From: Streptomyces sp. P9-A2
Lineage (GTDB): Bacteria > Actinomycetota > Actinomycetes > Streptomycetales > Streptomycetaceae
Assembly: GCF_036634175.1 (NCBI RefSeq)
Contig: NZ_JAZIFX010000001.1
Coordinates: 4,774,001 to 4,838,000, forward strand
Length of the DNA stretch: 64,000 bases
Direction: 5' to 3'
In this document: positions 1 through 9,330 of the stretch, piece by piece
How positions within the stretch are numbered: position 1 is the stretch's first letter
Layout: the number at the start of each line of letters is the position of its first letter
Program-made: the position numbers and the translations under genes
Notes under the pieces: model-generated
The model's input: only the letters and a program-made list of their open reading frames with translations
What the model was told of the DNA's origin: nothing
The model's database searches: none

Positions 1-1133
1 CCGACTCCGGCGACCCGGACCTGCCGAAGATCACCGCAGCGCAGCTGATCGAGAAGATCGCCCAGTCGGATGCCGAGCAGCTCTCCGGCACCGTGAAGAT
101 CACCACTGACCTCGGGCTGCCGGACCTCGGCGGCCTGGAGAGCAGCCTGGCCTCCGACGCCATGGGCCAGGGTGGGGAGGGCGGTTCCTCCGCCGACCCG
201 ACGGCCAAGCTCACCGAGCTGGCCTCCGGCACGCACACCCTGCGCATCGCGGCGGACGGCCCCGACCGGCAGAAGCTGTCACTGCTCGGGAACGCCTCCG
301 AGTACAGCCTGATCCACAACGGCAAGGACGTCTGGGGCTACGACAGCGAGTCCAACGAGGTCTTCCACAGCACCACCGAGGAGTCCGCCGGGGACAAGGA
401 CCGGGAGCACCAGCCCCCGGTCACGCCCAGGGGCTTCGCCGAGGAGGCGCTGAAGTCGGTCGACGACACCACGTCCGTCACCGTCGACGGCACCGCGCAG
501 GTGGCCGGCCGGGACGCGTACAAGCTGGTCGTCAAGCCCAGGCAGTCCGGCTCCACGGTCGGTGCCATCAGCATCGCGGTGGACCACAGGACCGGTACGC
601 CGCTGAAGTTCACGCTGACCCCGGCGAGTGGCGGTGCCGCCGTCGTGGACGTCGGCTTCACCAAGGTCGACTTCGACCGGCCGGCCGCGTCGACCTTCGA
701 CTTCACCCCGCCCAAGGGCGCCAAGGTGACCGAGGAGGGCGAACTGGACGGCGGTGCGAAGGGCAGCGGTGCGAAGGGCAGCGGTGCGAAGGACAGCAGT
801 GAGAAGGGCGGGGAGCACGGGAAGCCGGAGCGCGCCCCGAAGTCCGAGGAGGACCTGGCAAAGGGCCTCGACGGGCTGAAGGTGCTCGGTGAGGGCTGGA
901 ACTCCGTCGCCACCTTCGACACCGGCGGCGAGGGCGGTCTGCCGGCCGGCTCCGGAGGCGGTGACCTCGACGGCTTCCTCGGCTCGCTCGGCGACCAGGT
1001 GAAGGGCGAGTTCGGCACGGGCACCGTGTTCAGCACCCGCCTGGTCAACGCCCTGTTCACCGAGGACGGCAAGGTCTACGTGGGCGCCGTCACCAAGGAC
1101 GCGCTGGTGAAGGCGGCCAACGAAGGGAAGTGA
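1..1133 (+). CDS. LolA-like lipoprotein-type secreted protein, 5' end missing
   Basis: The reading frame is already open at base 3, so the N-terminus (expected signal peptide and lipobox) lies before the window; the GTG at 93 is internal. The visible ~377 residues resemble the LolA/LppX-like beta-barrel fold seen in actinobacterial lipoproteins annotated as outer-membrane lipoprotein-sorting (DUF2092-like) proteins. A Lys/Gly/Ser-rich linker with three near-identical GAKGSGAK-type units sits at 736-800, followed by a C-terminal domain with a Gly-rich loop. An ABC ATPase starts 48 bases downstream and a permease overlaps that, so the three probably form one operon. The protein may be an extracytoplasmic partner of the transporter. 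The substrate is unknown. Confidence 0.75.
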   Translation, partial: DSGDPDLPKITAAQLIEKIAQSDAEQLSGTVKITTDLGLPDLGGLESSLASDAMGQGGEGGSSADPTAKLTELASGTHTLRIAADGPDRQKLSLLGNASEYSLIHNGKDVWGYDSESNEVFHSTTEESAGDKDREHQPPVTPRGFAEEALKSVDDTTSVTVDGTAQVAGRDAYKLVVKPRQSGSTVGAISIAVDHRTGTPLKFTLTPASGGAAVVDVGFTKVDFDRPAASTFDFTPPKGAKVTEEGELDGGAKGSGAKGSGAKDSSEKGGEHGKPERAPKSEEDLAKGLDGLKVLGEGWNSVATFDTGGEGGLPAGSGGGDLDGFLGSLGDQVKGEFGTGTVFSTRLVNALFTEDGKVYVGAVTKDALVKAANEGK

Positions 1134-1181
1134 CCCGGGCGACGGTGCCAGGGGGACAGCACGGCAGAGAACGAGGGAGCC

Positions 1182-2144
1182 ATGGGCGAGGCGTCCGCCA
1201 CGCAGGGTACGGGTGACGGCGTCATCGTCACCCGTGCGCTCACCAAGCGCTACCGCGGCGGACAGCTCGCCGTCGACGGTCTCGATCTGACCGTTCCGTC
1301 GGGCAGTGTCTTCGGTTTCCTCGGTCCCAACGGCTCCGGCAAGACCACCACCATCCGCATGCTGATGGGCCTGATCGAGCCCACCTCGGGCACGGCGCAC
1401 GTCCTGGGCCGGCCCATGCCGCGCTCCGCGCGCGCCGTGCTCCCGCGGGTGGGGGCCCTCATCGAGGGCCCCGCCCTGTACGGCTTCCTCTCCGGCCGCG
1501 ACAACCTCCTGCGCTACGACGCCGCCGACCCGACCGCCGATCCGCGCACCCGGCACGCCCGCGTCGCCGCCGCCCTGGACCGGGTGGGCCTCACGGCCGC
1601 CGCGGGCAAGAAGGCGAAGGCGTACTCCCTCGGCATGAAGCAGCGCCTCGGGCTGGGGGCGGCCCTGCTCCAGCCCCGCCGGCTGCTCGTCCTGGACGAG
1701 CCGACCAACGGACTCGACCCGCAGGGCATGCGGGAGATCCGCGCCCTGATAAGGGAGTTGGCGTCGGACGGCACGACCGTCTTCCTCTCCTCGCACCTGC
1801 TCGACGAGATCGGACAGGTGTGCACGCATGCCGCGGTGATGGCGCGCGGCCGGCTGCTCACCCAGGGACCCGTCGCCGACCTGGCCGCGGGCAGCCGCGG
1901 CCGGCTGGTGGTGACCACACCGGACCCGGCGGACGCGGCGCGGGTGCTGAAGGAGCAGGGGATCGGCGACGTCGTGGTCACCGACGACCGGGTGACCGGC
2001 GAGGTGCCCGAGCGCGACCTCGCCGAGGTGAACACCGCGCTGGTGACGGGTGGCGTCCGGGTGCGCGGCTTCGGGGTCGAACGGGCCTCGCTGGAGGACG
2101 CGTTCGTGGCGCTGACCGGGGAGGGCTTCGATGTCGCGGGCTGA
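1182..2144 (+). CDS. ABC transporter ATP-binding protein
   Basis: This is a 320-residue cytoplasmic ATPase of the DrrA/CcmA-like class that pairs with ABC-2 type permeases. Walker A is GPNGSGKTT at residues 48-56, the signature YSLGMKQR at about 148-155, Walker B LLVLDEP at about 168-174, and the H-loop lies in SSHLLDE near residue 205. The last ~100 residues form the C-terminal extension usual in this group. An ATG start is preceded by GAGGGAG. The end overlaps the permease start by 14 bases, which implies translational coupling. Drug or lipid export is the usual role of the class; the substrate cannot be read from sequence. Confidence 0.93.
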   Translation: MGEASATQGTGDGVIVTRALTKRYRGGQLAVDGLDLTVPSGSVFGFLGPNGSGKTTTIRMLMGLIEPTSGTAHVLGRPMPRSARAVLPRVGALIEGPALYGFLSGRDNLLRYDAADPTADPRTRHARVAAALDRVGLTAAAGKKAKAYSLGMKQRLGLGAALLQPRRLLVLDEPTNGLDPQGMREIRALIRELASDGTTVFLSSHLLDEIGQVCTHAAVMARGRLLTQGPVADLAAGSRGRLVVTTPDPADAARVLKEQGIGDVVVTDDRVTGEVPERDLAEVNTALVTGGVRVRGFGVERASLEDAFVALTGEGFDVAG

Positions 2145-3093
2145 GACCGTCCGGGAGCCGGAGGGGACGGCGGGGCCGGAAGTACGGGGAGCGCCGGGCG
2201 AACCGGACAGGCCGGGGACGGGGACGGGGAAACGGACGTGGACCGTGCGTGTCCTCGGGGCCTTCAGTCTGTTCCGCAGCGAACTGCTGATCACCTTCCG
2301 GCGTTGGCGCACCCTCGCCCTGCTCGGGGTCCTGGCCGCCGTGCCGGTCCTGGTCGGGATCGCCGTGAGGATCGAGACCGGTGACGGTTCCGCGGCCGGC
2401 GGCGGGGGAGGGGGCGGCGCGGGGCCGGCCTTCATCTCGCAGATCACCAACAACGGCCTGTTCCTGGTGTTCACCGCGCTGGCGGCCACGCTGCCGTTCT
2501 TCCTGCCCATGGCGATCGGTGTGGTCGCGGGCGACTCCATCGCCGGCGAGGCGAACGCCGGCACCCTCCGCTACCTCCTCGTCGCTCCCGCCGGCCGTAC
2601 CCGGCTGCTGCTCACCAAATACGCCACCGTCATCGCCTTCTGCCTGGCCGCCACTCTCGTGGTGGCCCTCTCCGCCCTGGCCGTGGGGGCGCTCCTGTTC
2701 CCGCTCGGCGACCTCACGACCATCTCCGGCACCCGGATCGGCTTCGCGGAGGGACTGGGCAGAGCCCTGCTGATCGCCCTGGTCGTCGCCGCGTCGCTGA
2801 TCGGGGTGGCGGCACTCGGCCTGTTCGTGTCCACGCTGACCGGCAGCGGCATCGCGGCGATGGCGACGACGGTGGGGCTACTGATCACCGTCCAGATCCT
2901 CGACCAGATCCCGCAGCTCGACGCCCTCCACCCGTACTTCTTCTCCCATTACTGGCTGTCCTTCGCCGATCTCCTGCGCGAGCCCGTTTACTGGGACGAC
3001 CTGATGAAGAACCTCGGCCTCCAGTCCCTGTACGCGCTGGTGTTCGGCTCGGCGGCCTGGGCGAGGTTCACGACGAAGGACATCACCGCGTAG
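2131..3093 (+). CDS. ABC-2 type transporter permease
   Basis: A 320-residue integral membrane protein with about six hydrophobic segments. The N-terminal ~45 residues are charged and cytoplasmic; the first membrane helix begins near residue 66. A run of seven or more glycines at about residues 90-97 lies in the first extracytoplasmic loop before the second hydrophobic block. The gene starts inside the ATPase gene, so the two subunits are produced together. The three upstream genes, LolA-like protein, ATPase and permease, read as one exporter-type operon. Poly-Gly loops of this kind are commonly length-variable; no function is assigned to it. Confidence 0.9.
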   Translation: MSRAETVREPEGTAGPEVRGAPGEPDRPGTGTGKRTWTVRVLGAFSLFRSELLITFRRWRTLALLGVLAAVPVLVGIAVRIETGDGSAAGGGGGGGAGPAFISQITNNGLFLVFTALAATLPFFLPMAIGVVAGDSIAGEANAGTLRYLLVAPAGRTRLLLTKYATVIAFCLAATLVVALSALAVGALLFPLGDLTTISGTRIGFAEGLGRALLIALVVAASLIGVAALGLFVSTLTGSGIAAMATTVGLLITVQILDQIPQLDALHPYFFSHYWLSFADLLREPVYWDDLMKNLGLQSLYALVFGSAAWARFTTKDITA

Positions 3094-3174
3094 CGAAACG
3101 TGGTGGCAGCGGCGGACACCGGCATGCAACGGTTCAAGCGGCGGCCCCGGCTCCGGGGGACGTCCTTCAGCCCT

Positions 3175-4317
3175 TCAGGCCCTCGGCTTCTCTGCCGCCC
3201 CCGCCACGGCGAACAGCAGTTCCTCCTGCCCATGCGGTGCCACCAGTTGGAGTCCGGCCGGGCAGCCGTCGGTGCCGAACCCGGCCGGGAGATTCAGCGC
3301 CGGGTGCCCGCTCAGGTTGAACGCCCAGGTGAGCGCGGTGGAGTAGGCATCGCCCGGCCCTTCGTGGCCGTGCGGCGCGGTGGGCGCCGTAGGTGTCAGC
3401 AGCAGCTCGGCGCCGGCGAAGAGGCGGGCCAGACGTCGGTCGTTCTCCGCCCGGACGTGGTGGGCGTCGGCGAGTCCGGCCGAGTCCGTGCCGGGATCGC
3501 GCAGAGCCCGCCAGGCCGGGGCCGGGTCCAGGAGCAGCGGCGGCGCCTGCGGCCGTACGAGCCGTACGAGCCCGGCGTCGACGAGCCGGTCGACCGCTGC
3601 CCGTGCCAGTGCGACGGGCTCCGGGTCGGGACCGGCGAAGCCGAGGTCGGGGGACCAGACAGCGGGGAGAGGGAGGGACGGCGGCGGCGCGTCGACGGCG
3701 CCGGTCGGCGACACCGCCCGCCACCAGGCCGCCGCGTCGGCCGCCGTACGGGCGAGGACCCCGGGGGCCGCGAGACCCGTGCGGTCGCGCGACGGGAGCA
3801 GACCGTTGGTGACCTTGAGACCGACGACCCCGCACCACGCCGCCGGGATGCGCACCGACCCCGCGCCGTCGCTGCCCGTCGCCAGCGGCACCAGGCCGGC
3901 CGCCACCGCCACCGCGGCCCCGGCCGAGGAACCGCCCGGCGTACGGTCGGCCCGCCACGGATTGACGGTGCGTCCGCGTGCCCCGAGACCCCAGGTCTGC
4001 CAGGCGGTGCCGGGCCCGGGCACCGCGGTGGCCCCCAGCACGACACAACCGGCCGCGAGCAGCGGAACCGCCGCCCGCAGCCCGTGCCGCCCCTTCACCG
4101 CGACCGGCACCCCGGCCAGCGGCAGCCACGCGTGAGCCCCGGGCCCCTCGCCCCCGTTCGGACCGGACGGACGCGGCGGACCCGCCTCGATCAGGGTGTC
4201 CACCTCCCCCGCCCGCCGCAGCGCCTTCTCGGCCCACACCTCGGTGAACGCGCACAGCACCGGATCGGCCCGCTCGATCCGCTCCAGCGCCTCCGCGACC
4301 ACATCGACGGCCCGCAC
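3175..4317 (-). CDS. Amidase signature family protein, start uncertain
   Basis: The protein hydrolyses amides through the Ser-cisSer-Lys triad of the amidase signature family. From the GTG at 4317 it has 380 residues, with Lys75 in GVPVAVKG, Ser130/131 in PGGSSAG and the nucleophile Ser154 in [13 protein letters not shown]. All three catalytic elements are present. The frame stays open upstream to a TGA at 4413-4411, and the codons just before the GTG encode the typical amidase N-terminus ([11 protein letters not shown]). No ATG, GTG or TTG occurs in that stretch, and AGGAGG directly abuts the GTG. The annotated start is therefore probably too short, or the real start codon has been lost. The substrate is unknown. 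Confidence 0.8.
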   Translation of the reverse strand: MRAVDVVAEALERIERADPVLCAFTEVWAEKALRRAGEVDTLIEAGPPRPSGPNGGEGPGAHAWLPLAGVPVAVKGRHGLRAAVPLLAAGCVVLGATAVPGPGTAWQTWGLGARGRTVNPWRADRTPGGSSAGAAVAVAAGLVPLATGSDGAGSVRIPAAWCGVVGLKVTNGLLPSRDRTGLAAPGVLARTAADAAAWWRAVSPTGAVDAPPPSLPLPAVWSPDLGFAGPDPEPVALARAAVDRLVDAGLVRLVRPQAPPLLLDPAPAWRALRDPGTDSAGLADAHHVRAENDRRLARLFAGAELLLTPTAPTAPHGHEGPGDAYSTALTWAFNLSGHPALNLPAGFGTDGCPAGLQLVAPHGQEELLFAVAGAAEKPRA

Positions 4318-4396
4318 CCTCCTCGCGCGTACCGCGGAGGCGATCTCCGCCGCCGAGGCGGACGTCCGGGCCCCGGCCCCCTCCCCGCTCGGCGTT

Positions 4397-4903
4397 TCAG
4401 CCCGCCGATCCCGTCAGGCGGGCCAGTGGCCCGGCCTCGCGCGGCAGACGGCCGCTCAGATTGCCCAGGCGCCACTCGGGCACCCACGGCACGCGGTAGA
4501 CGTCGATCACCGACTCGATGCGCCGGATCCGCTGGGAGAGGGGGCGCGGGAGACGGCCCGGCGCGTCCGCCACCACGACCACGGCGTCGAGATCGAGACC
4601 GTACGGGACCACCCCGTGCCGGAACATCTCCACGGCCGGGACGACGGTCTCCAGCCCGGACGCGTGTGTCCGGGCGACGAGCAGCACCGACCGTGGATCG
4701 CCCGGTCCGGGCCAGACGCGGCCGCTGTCATGACCGCCGTGCACCGCGGCGAGCGTGGAGACCCCGGCGCCGCCATGGGTGCCGACCCAGGAGAAGCCCC
4801 GCGCTGCCGCACGGGCGTGGGAGGGCTCCGGCGGGCCCGGTTCCGGCACTCCCACCGGACCTCGGATCCAGATCTCCGGTCCCTGTCGCATGCCTGTACG
4901 CAT
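4397..4903 (-). CDS. P-loop-like hypothetical protein (DUF6668-like)
   Basis: A 168-residue soluble protein that I associate with the Streptomyces DUF6668 group. [12 protein letters not shown] near the N-terminus resembles a deviant Walker A motif, as in ParA-like or chromosome-tethering ATPases, but no clear Walker B follows. The ATG at 4903 is preferred because AGGAGA lies about 7 bases upstream; a GTG at 4909 would leave almost no spacing. The stop falls just before the amidase frame, so the two genes are probably co-transcribed. The function is unknown. Confidence 0.65.
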   Translation of the reverse strand: MRTGMRQGPEIWIRGPVGVPEPGPPEPSHARAAARGFSWVGTHGGAGVSTLAAVHGGHDSGRVWPGPGDPRSVLLVARTHASGLETVVPAVEMFRHGVVPYGLDLDAVVVVADAPGRLPRPLSQRIRRIESVIDVYRVPWVPEWRLGNLSGRLPREAGPLARLTGSAG

Positions 4904-5117
4904 GCCCACTCTCCTGCCTCGCCATCCCGGTCCTCATGCCGGCGGACAACGGACAACGGACGGCGGACAGCGGACGGCAGGCATGGGGAGAAGAACACGG
5001 GAGAGGGCGCCGGACGCGGGAGGACCGTTGGGACGAGCCTGTGACAACGCGGTGACGTGAGAAACGGGGCCCAGCGGACAGACTCGGCGGTAGGTTCACG
5101 ACCCGAATGAGGGAACG

Positions 5118-6668
5118 ATGGCGCGACTCAGCCGCGAGAAGAAGCGGGAACAGCAGCAGGCCGCACACGCGGCGAATCTTGCGGCAGTGCCGATCGACGT
5201 CCATGTACCCGTCGCCGTGGAGGGCGGCGCGGGCACGCGGAGGGCGTTCGTCGGCGGGGCACTGGTGGTCGCCGGACCCGGTGAGGAGGTTCAGCAGGCC
5301 GTGCTGAACCGGCTCCACCGCATCGCCGTCGCCTCGGGACACACCGTCCTGGCCACCATCCACGACGAACGCATCGGTTACGTCGTCCCGCTCCAGGTCG
5401 ACCCGGACGGCGCCAGCCGCTTCACGGGGGAGCCGGCGCCGATGACACCGGAGTCGGAGCAGAGGCCCGCGTCGGAGGAGAGGCCCGCGTCGGGGTCGGC
5501 ACAGGCACCGGGCCGGGGTGTGGTCCGGGAGCGGCCGGTGGCCGCGCCGCACGACGACGCCCTGCCCTTCTCCGCAGCCCCGGCTCCGGCTGCCGTCCCG
5601 TCACCGCGCCCCGGGCGCGACCGGCCCACCCACGTCCTGCACCCCGTACCGGACCCGACCCCGATTCCGGCCTCACCCCTGGGCCCGGACCCGGACCCGG
5701 CCTCACCCCTGACCTCGGACCCGGCATCACCCCCTGCCCCGGCCCCGGCCCGCGGTCTCGTACGGGACTCCGCCCCCACCTCCCGGCTGCGTCCGGTGCC
5801 CGGGACGCCGGGAGCGACACCCCTGGGAACGGTCGCGCCGCCGACGGGTGAGTTCGGCCCGCCCCCGTCCATGGACGGGCGGCCGCGCCCCGTCCCCGAA
5901 GCCGACGGCTTCTCCCGGACCCCACCCGCGTCCCCGAGGCTTCCGGCGCCTCCCCTCCCCCCGGCCGACCGGATACCGAGCCCCCTGCCCGCGACGGCCG
6001 GCCCGGTGTCGGACCAGGGGACGGGCCCGCTGCCCCGGCCCGACCGGGCACCGGGCGGCCCGGAGCCGGTTCGCCCCCGGACGCCCGCACCGCACTCGGA
6101 GGTCGTGCACGGCACCGGCATCGACCTCGAGCCCAAGCCGACCCCGCCCCGCGGCTTCGACGCCGTGGCGGAGGCGGTGCTCGCCGACGAGCCGCCGGCG
6201 GTGCCGGGCGGGACCCACCTGGCCGAACCCATGGGCCGGATCAACGACGCCGTCCGGGCGGGCCGGATCGACACGGCGGCGCGACTGGCCGGGGAGACGG
6301 TGACCGAGGCCTCGCGGTCCCTGGGGCCCGAGCACCCCGAGGTACTCCGGCTGCGCGAGCTGACCGCGTACATCGCCTACCTCGGCGACGAGCCGCTGCA
6401 CGCCTTCCGGCTCTCCGTCGAGCTCGCCGGGATCCACCGCCGGGCGGGCGACGCGGAGGCCGCTTACGGCAACGTCCGCAGCGCGGCCACCGCCTGGCGC
6501 GCGGTGCGCGACCCGTTGCGCGGGCTGGAGCTGGGGCGCGACCTGATCGGGTTGTGGACCGCACTCGCCGCCGAGGACGGCCCGGCCGCCGACGAGGTCG
6601 AGGAACTCGGGTCCGCCCGCGCCCGCATGGCCCGGCTGACCGACCGCGCCCGCGCCCAGCACGGGTGA
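5118..6668 (+). CDS. Pro-rich protein with C-terminal TPR-like helices
   Basis: A 516-residue protein with three parts. Residues 1-~115 are a conserved basic-to-mixed domain that starts MARLSREKKRE and contains a compact alpha/beta segment. Residues ~120-350 are a disordered Pro/Ala/Asp-rich linker with repeated DPDPASP-like and RPVP-like units. Residues ~360-510 are helical and TPR-like, beginning MGRINDAVRAGRIDTAARLA. There is no signal peptide or membrane segment. GAGGGAACG precedes the ATG. I recognise it as a tetratricopeptide-type Streptomyces protein without known role. The linker is likely to vary in length between strains. Confidence 0.75.
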   Translation: MARLSREKKREQQQAAHAANLAAVPIDVHVPVAVEGGAGTRRAFVGGALVVAGPGEEVQQAVLNRLHRIAVASGHTVLATIHDERIGYVVPLQVDPDGASRFTGEPAPMTPESEQRPASEERPASGSAQAPGRGVVRERPVAAPHDDALPFSAAPAPAAVPSPRPGRDRPTHVLHPVPDPTPIPASPLGPDPDPASPLTSDPASPPAPAPARGLVRDSAPTSRLRPVPGTPGATPLGTVAPPTGEFGPPPSMDGRPRPVPEADGFSRTPPASPRLPAPPLPPADRIPSPLPATAGPVSDQGTGPLPRPDRAPGGPEPVRPRTPAPHSEVVHGTGIDLEPKPTPPRGFDAVAEAVLADEPPAVPGGTHLAEPMGRINDAVRAGRIDTAARLAGETVTEASRSLGPEHPEVLRLRELTAYIAYLGDEPLHAFRLSVELAGIHRRAGDAEAAYGNVRSAATAWRAVRDPLRGLELGRDLIGLWTALAAEDGPAADEVEELGSARARMARLTDRARAQHG

Positions 6669-6673
6669 GGGCG

Positions 6674-7192
6674 TCAGTGCACGCAGTACTCGTTGCCTTC
6701 CGGGTCCGTCATCACGCTCCACGAACCGGACGGTTCCCGCACCTGACGGAGCACCCTCCCGCCGAGCCGCTCCAGCCGCCGCACCTCCTCCTCGCGGCGT
6801 CCCTCACCGGGGTGCAGGTCGAGGTGGAGCCGGTTCTTGACCGTCTTCGCCTCCGGCACCCGCTGGAAGAGCAGCCGCCGCCCCAGACCCGTGCCGCTCT
6901 GCTCCTCGTACGGGTCGTCGGGGTGCCGCACCGCGATCAGGTCCCGGAAGGCGCGACGGCCGTGGTGCTCGACGGTGAGGTCGGCCGTCAGAGCGCCCAG
7001 ACCGAGCAGTTTCTCGATGAGCGGGCTGTTGTCCTCGACCGTGTACCCGAGGGCGGCGGCCCAGAAGTCGGCCTGTGCGTGGGGATCGGCCGCGTCGATG
7101 ACGAGCTTCCAGTGGAGGGGAGCGACGGCGGCGACAGGGGCGTCGGCGGTGCCGGGCGGGCCGGGGGTAGGTGATGTCGGTGGCTGCGTCAT
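6674..7192 (-). CDS. VOC (glyoxalase/bleomycin resistance) family protein
   Basis: A 172-residue protein with two beta-alpha-beta-beta-beta modules, PLHWKLVIDAADPHAQADFW and NRLHLDLHPGEG onward, ending SWSVMTDPEGNEYCVH. This is the common Streptomyces VOC type, of glyoxalase-like fold. The candidate metal-binding His and Glu residues (H in LHLDLH, E in PEGNEYC) are present. The ATG at 7192 is chosen because the conserved region begins about 20 residues later; the long frame continuing upstream only reflects GC bias. The enzyme's substrate is unknown; it faces the TPR-like gene with 5 bases between the stops. Confidence 0.85.
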   Translation of the reverse strand: MTQPPTSPTPGPPGTADAPVAAVAPLHWKLVIDAADPHAQADFWAAALGYTVEDNSPLIEKLLGLGALTADLTVEHHGRRAFRDLIAVRHPDDPYEEQSGTGLGRRLLFQRVPEAKTVKNRLHLDLHPGEGRREEEVRRLERLGGRVLRQVREPSGSWSVMTDPEGNEYCVH

Positions 7193-7218
7193 GGAGTCAT
7201 TCAACGCGCCGAGAAGCG

Positions 7219-8286
7219 TTACGGCCCGACCTTCGGTGCGTTCACCGCATTCACCGCATCCGCCGGGTTCACCGCATCCACCGCGTTCGCCACGACCACC
7301 GGGTTCGCCACGACCGAGGGGTCCACCGGGCTCGCCGCCGCGCCGGTCGCTGTCGCTGCCGCCGCCTTCGCCCGCTCCCCGGCGAGCGTGCGGGCGGTGC
7401 GACGGGCGGTGCGCAGGGCGTCCCAGGTCAGCAGCATGAGCGCCAGCCACACCAGTGCGAAGCCGGCCCAGCGCTCGGGCGGCATGGCCTCCTTGAAGTA
7501 GAGGATGCCGAGCAGGAACTGGAACACCGGGGCCAGGTACTGGAGCAGCCCCATCGTGGACAGTGGCACACGGATCGCGGCGGCGCCGAAGCAGACCATG
7601 GGGAGCGCGGTGACGATCCCGGTGGCGACGAGCAGCGCCGCGTGTCCCGCGCCCTCGGCGCCGAACGTGGACTCGCCCCGGTTGCTCAGCCACAGCAGAT
7701 AGCCGAGCGCGGGCAGGAACTGGACGGCCGTCTCGGCGGCCAGCGACTCGACACCGCCGAGGTTGATCTTCTTCTTCACCAGACCGTAGACGGCGAAGGA
7801 GAAGGCGAGGCAGAGCGAGATCCACGGCGGGCGGCCGTAGCCGATGGTGAGGACGAGCACCGCGGCGAAGCCGACCCCGACCGCCGTCCACTGCACGGGG
7901 CGCAGCCGTTCCTTCAGCAGCAGCACGCCGATGGCGATGGTGACCAGCGGGTTGATGAAGTAGCCGAGCGAGGCCTCGACGACGTGCCCGGAGTTCACCG
8001 ACCAGATGTAGACGCCCCAGTTGACGGTGATGACCGCCGCGGCGACCGTGATCAGGGCCAGCCGGCGAGGCTGCCGCAGCAGTTCCCCGAGCCAGGCCCA
8101 GCGGCGTATGAAGAGCAGGGCGGCGCCCACGAAGAACAGCGACCAGACCATCCGGTGGGCCAGGATCTCCACGGCCCCCGCGGGCTTGAGCAGGGGCCAG
8201 AAGAGAGGGACGAGTCCCCACATTCCGTATGCCGCGAAGCCGTTCAGCAGTCCCTTGCGCCGCTCGCCGGCCGACTTCTCGGTCAC
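7219..8286 (-). CDS. rarD: RarD-type EamA family transporter
   Basis: A 355-residue inner-membrane transporter of the drug/metabolite superfamily with about ten hydrophobic segments and the RarD hallmark start GLLNGFAAYGMWGLVPLFW. It matches the chloramphenicol-sensitive protein RarD family; substrates are not established. The GTG at 8286 follows AAGGAGG with good spacing. The last ~50 residues are an unusual Val/Asn/Ala-rich tail with imperfect repeats (VVANPVVVANAVDAVNPADAV) encoded by a tandem AC-rich stretch at 7225-7330. The core family ends before that tail. Confidence 0.88.
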   Translation of the reverse strand: MTEKSAGERRKGLLNGFAAYGMWGLVPLFWPLLKPAGAVEILAHRMVWSLFFVGAALLFIRRWAWLGELLRQPRRLALITVAAAVITVNWGVYIWSVNSGHVVEASLGYFINPLVTIAIGVLLLKERLRPVQWTAVGVGFAAVLVLTIGYGRPPWISLCLAFSFAVYGLVKKKINLGGVESLAAETAVQFLPALGYLLWLSNRGESTFGAEGAGHAALLVATGIVTALPMVCFGAAAIRVPLSTMGLLQYLAPVFQFLLGILYFKEAMPPERWAGFALVWLALMLLTWDALRTARRTARTLAGERAKAAAATATGAAASPVDPSVVANPVVVANAVDAVNPADAVNAVNAPKVGP

Positions 8287-8350
8287 GGGCCCTCCTTCTT
8301 GCCTGGCATATGCCCTGGGGTGAGCGACGCCCGCCCGGACGACGGTAACG

Positions 8351-8412
8351 CCGGACGCCCCCGCATGTCATGCCCGTATCGGAATACGGTCATGACATGC
8401 GGGGGCGTCCGG
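8351..8412 (-). terminator. Long hairpin terminator behind the NmrA-type reductase gene
   Basis: A perfect 22-base inverted repeat (8351-8372 against 8391-8412) encloses a second, 6-bp stem (8374-8379 against 8384-8389). It lies 20 bases past the stop of the upstream minus-strand gene and before the rarD start. It has no T-tract, as is usual in Streptomyces, and should work in both directions. Confidence 0.8.
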
Positions 8413-8432
8413 GCCGCGGACCTGTGGGGAGG

Positions 8433-9287
8433 TCAGGCCTTCAGCGCGGCGGCGACGGCGTCCGCGAGCGGGGTGGCCGGACGGCCGGCCAGCCGGGACA
8501 GATCGCCACTGGTGACCACCAGCTCGCCCTTCTCGATGGAGGCGTCCACGCCGGCGAAGATGGCGGCCACGGGCTCCGGCAGTCCGGCACCGGCCAGGAT
8601 GCCGGTGAGCTCCTCGACCGTGACCGGCTTGTAGGCGATCTCCCTGCCGGTCTGCCGGCTCAGCTCGGCCGCGTACTCGGCGAGGCTCCACGCCTCGTCG
8701 CCGCCCAGCTCGTACGTCTTGTTCTCGTGGCCCTCGCCGGTGAGTACGGCGACGGCGGCCGCGGCGTAGTCGGCGCGCGCGGCGGAGGAGATACGGCCCT
8801 CACCGGCGGCGGCGACGACCGCGTCGTGCTCCAGCACCGGGGCGAGGTTCTCGGTGTAGACCTCGTGGTACCAGCCGTTGCGCAGCAGGACGTACGGCAC
8901 GCCGGAGTCCAGCAGGGCCTTCTCGGTGCCGCGGTGGTCGTCGGCGAGCGCGGCGGTCAGCGTCTTGGGGGCGCTGGTGTAGGCGAGGAGGGCGACACCG
9001 GCGGCCTTGGCGGCCTCGATGACCACCCGGTGCTGCTGCACCCGGCCCTTGTCGAACTCGTTGCCCGAGATCAGCAGCACCTTGTCGCCCGCCGCGAACA
9101 CGCCGTCGAAGGTCTCGGGGGCGTTGTAGTCGGCGACCGCGAGCCGGACACCGCGTTCCGCCAGGTCGGCGGCCTTCTCCGGGCTGCGGACGACGGCGGT
9201 GACCTGCTCGGCCGGAACCTTCTCCAGCAACTGCTCCACGACGTGGCGGCCGAGGTTTCCGGTGGCTCCGGTGACGACGATGCTCAT
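8433..9287 (-). CDS. NmrA-like NAD(P)H-dependent quinone oxidoreductase (QorB-type)
   Basis: A 284-residue atypical short-chain dehydrogenase. The NAD(P)-binding Gly motif is TGATGNLG at residues 6-13 of MSIVVTGATGNLG, and YxxxK-type catalytic residues are not obvious, as in NmrA/QorB proteins. The family reduces quinones or azo dyes with NAD(P)H, or only senses the cofactor. The ATG at 9287 has AAGGAG upstream. It is transcribed divergently from an HxlR regulator, the same arrangement as E. coli qorB with its HxlR-type repressor, so regulation by that neighbour is likely. Confidence 0.88.
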   Translation of the reverse strand: MSIVVTGATGNLGRHVVEQLLEKVPAEQVTAVVRSPEKAADLAERGVRLAVADYNAPETFDGVFAAGDKVLLISGNEFDKGRVQQHRVVIEAAKAAGVALLAYTSAPKTLTAALADDHRGTEKALLDSGVPYVLLRNGWYHEVYTENLAPVLEHDAVVAAAGEGRISSAARADYAAAAVAVLTGEGHENKTYELGGDEAWSLAEYAAELSRQTGREIAYKPVTVEELTGILAGAGLPEPVAAIFAGVDASIEKGELVVTSGDLSRLAGRPATPLADAVAAALKA

Positions 9288-9330
9288 GCTCAGAACTCCT
9301 TGTGGGGGTGCGGTGGCGCCAACGCTAAGG

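Noticed and set aside
279..2564. 761-codon minus-strand frame opposite the LolA-like and ABC genes
   Set aside because: It is a shadow of well-supported plus-strand genes with intact Walker motifs.
3100..5055. Plus-strand 651-codon frame opposite the amidase
   Set aside because: It is Arg/Pro-rich, lies antisense to an amidase with a full catalytic triad, and shows no domain.
6674..8371. A single 565-codon minus-strand gene spanning the VOC and RarD genes
   Set aside because: Its C-terminal third is the VOC protein with its own start at 7192; the rest lies in a wrong frame opposite or alongside RarD, which is clear in another frame.
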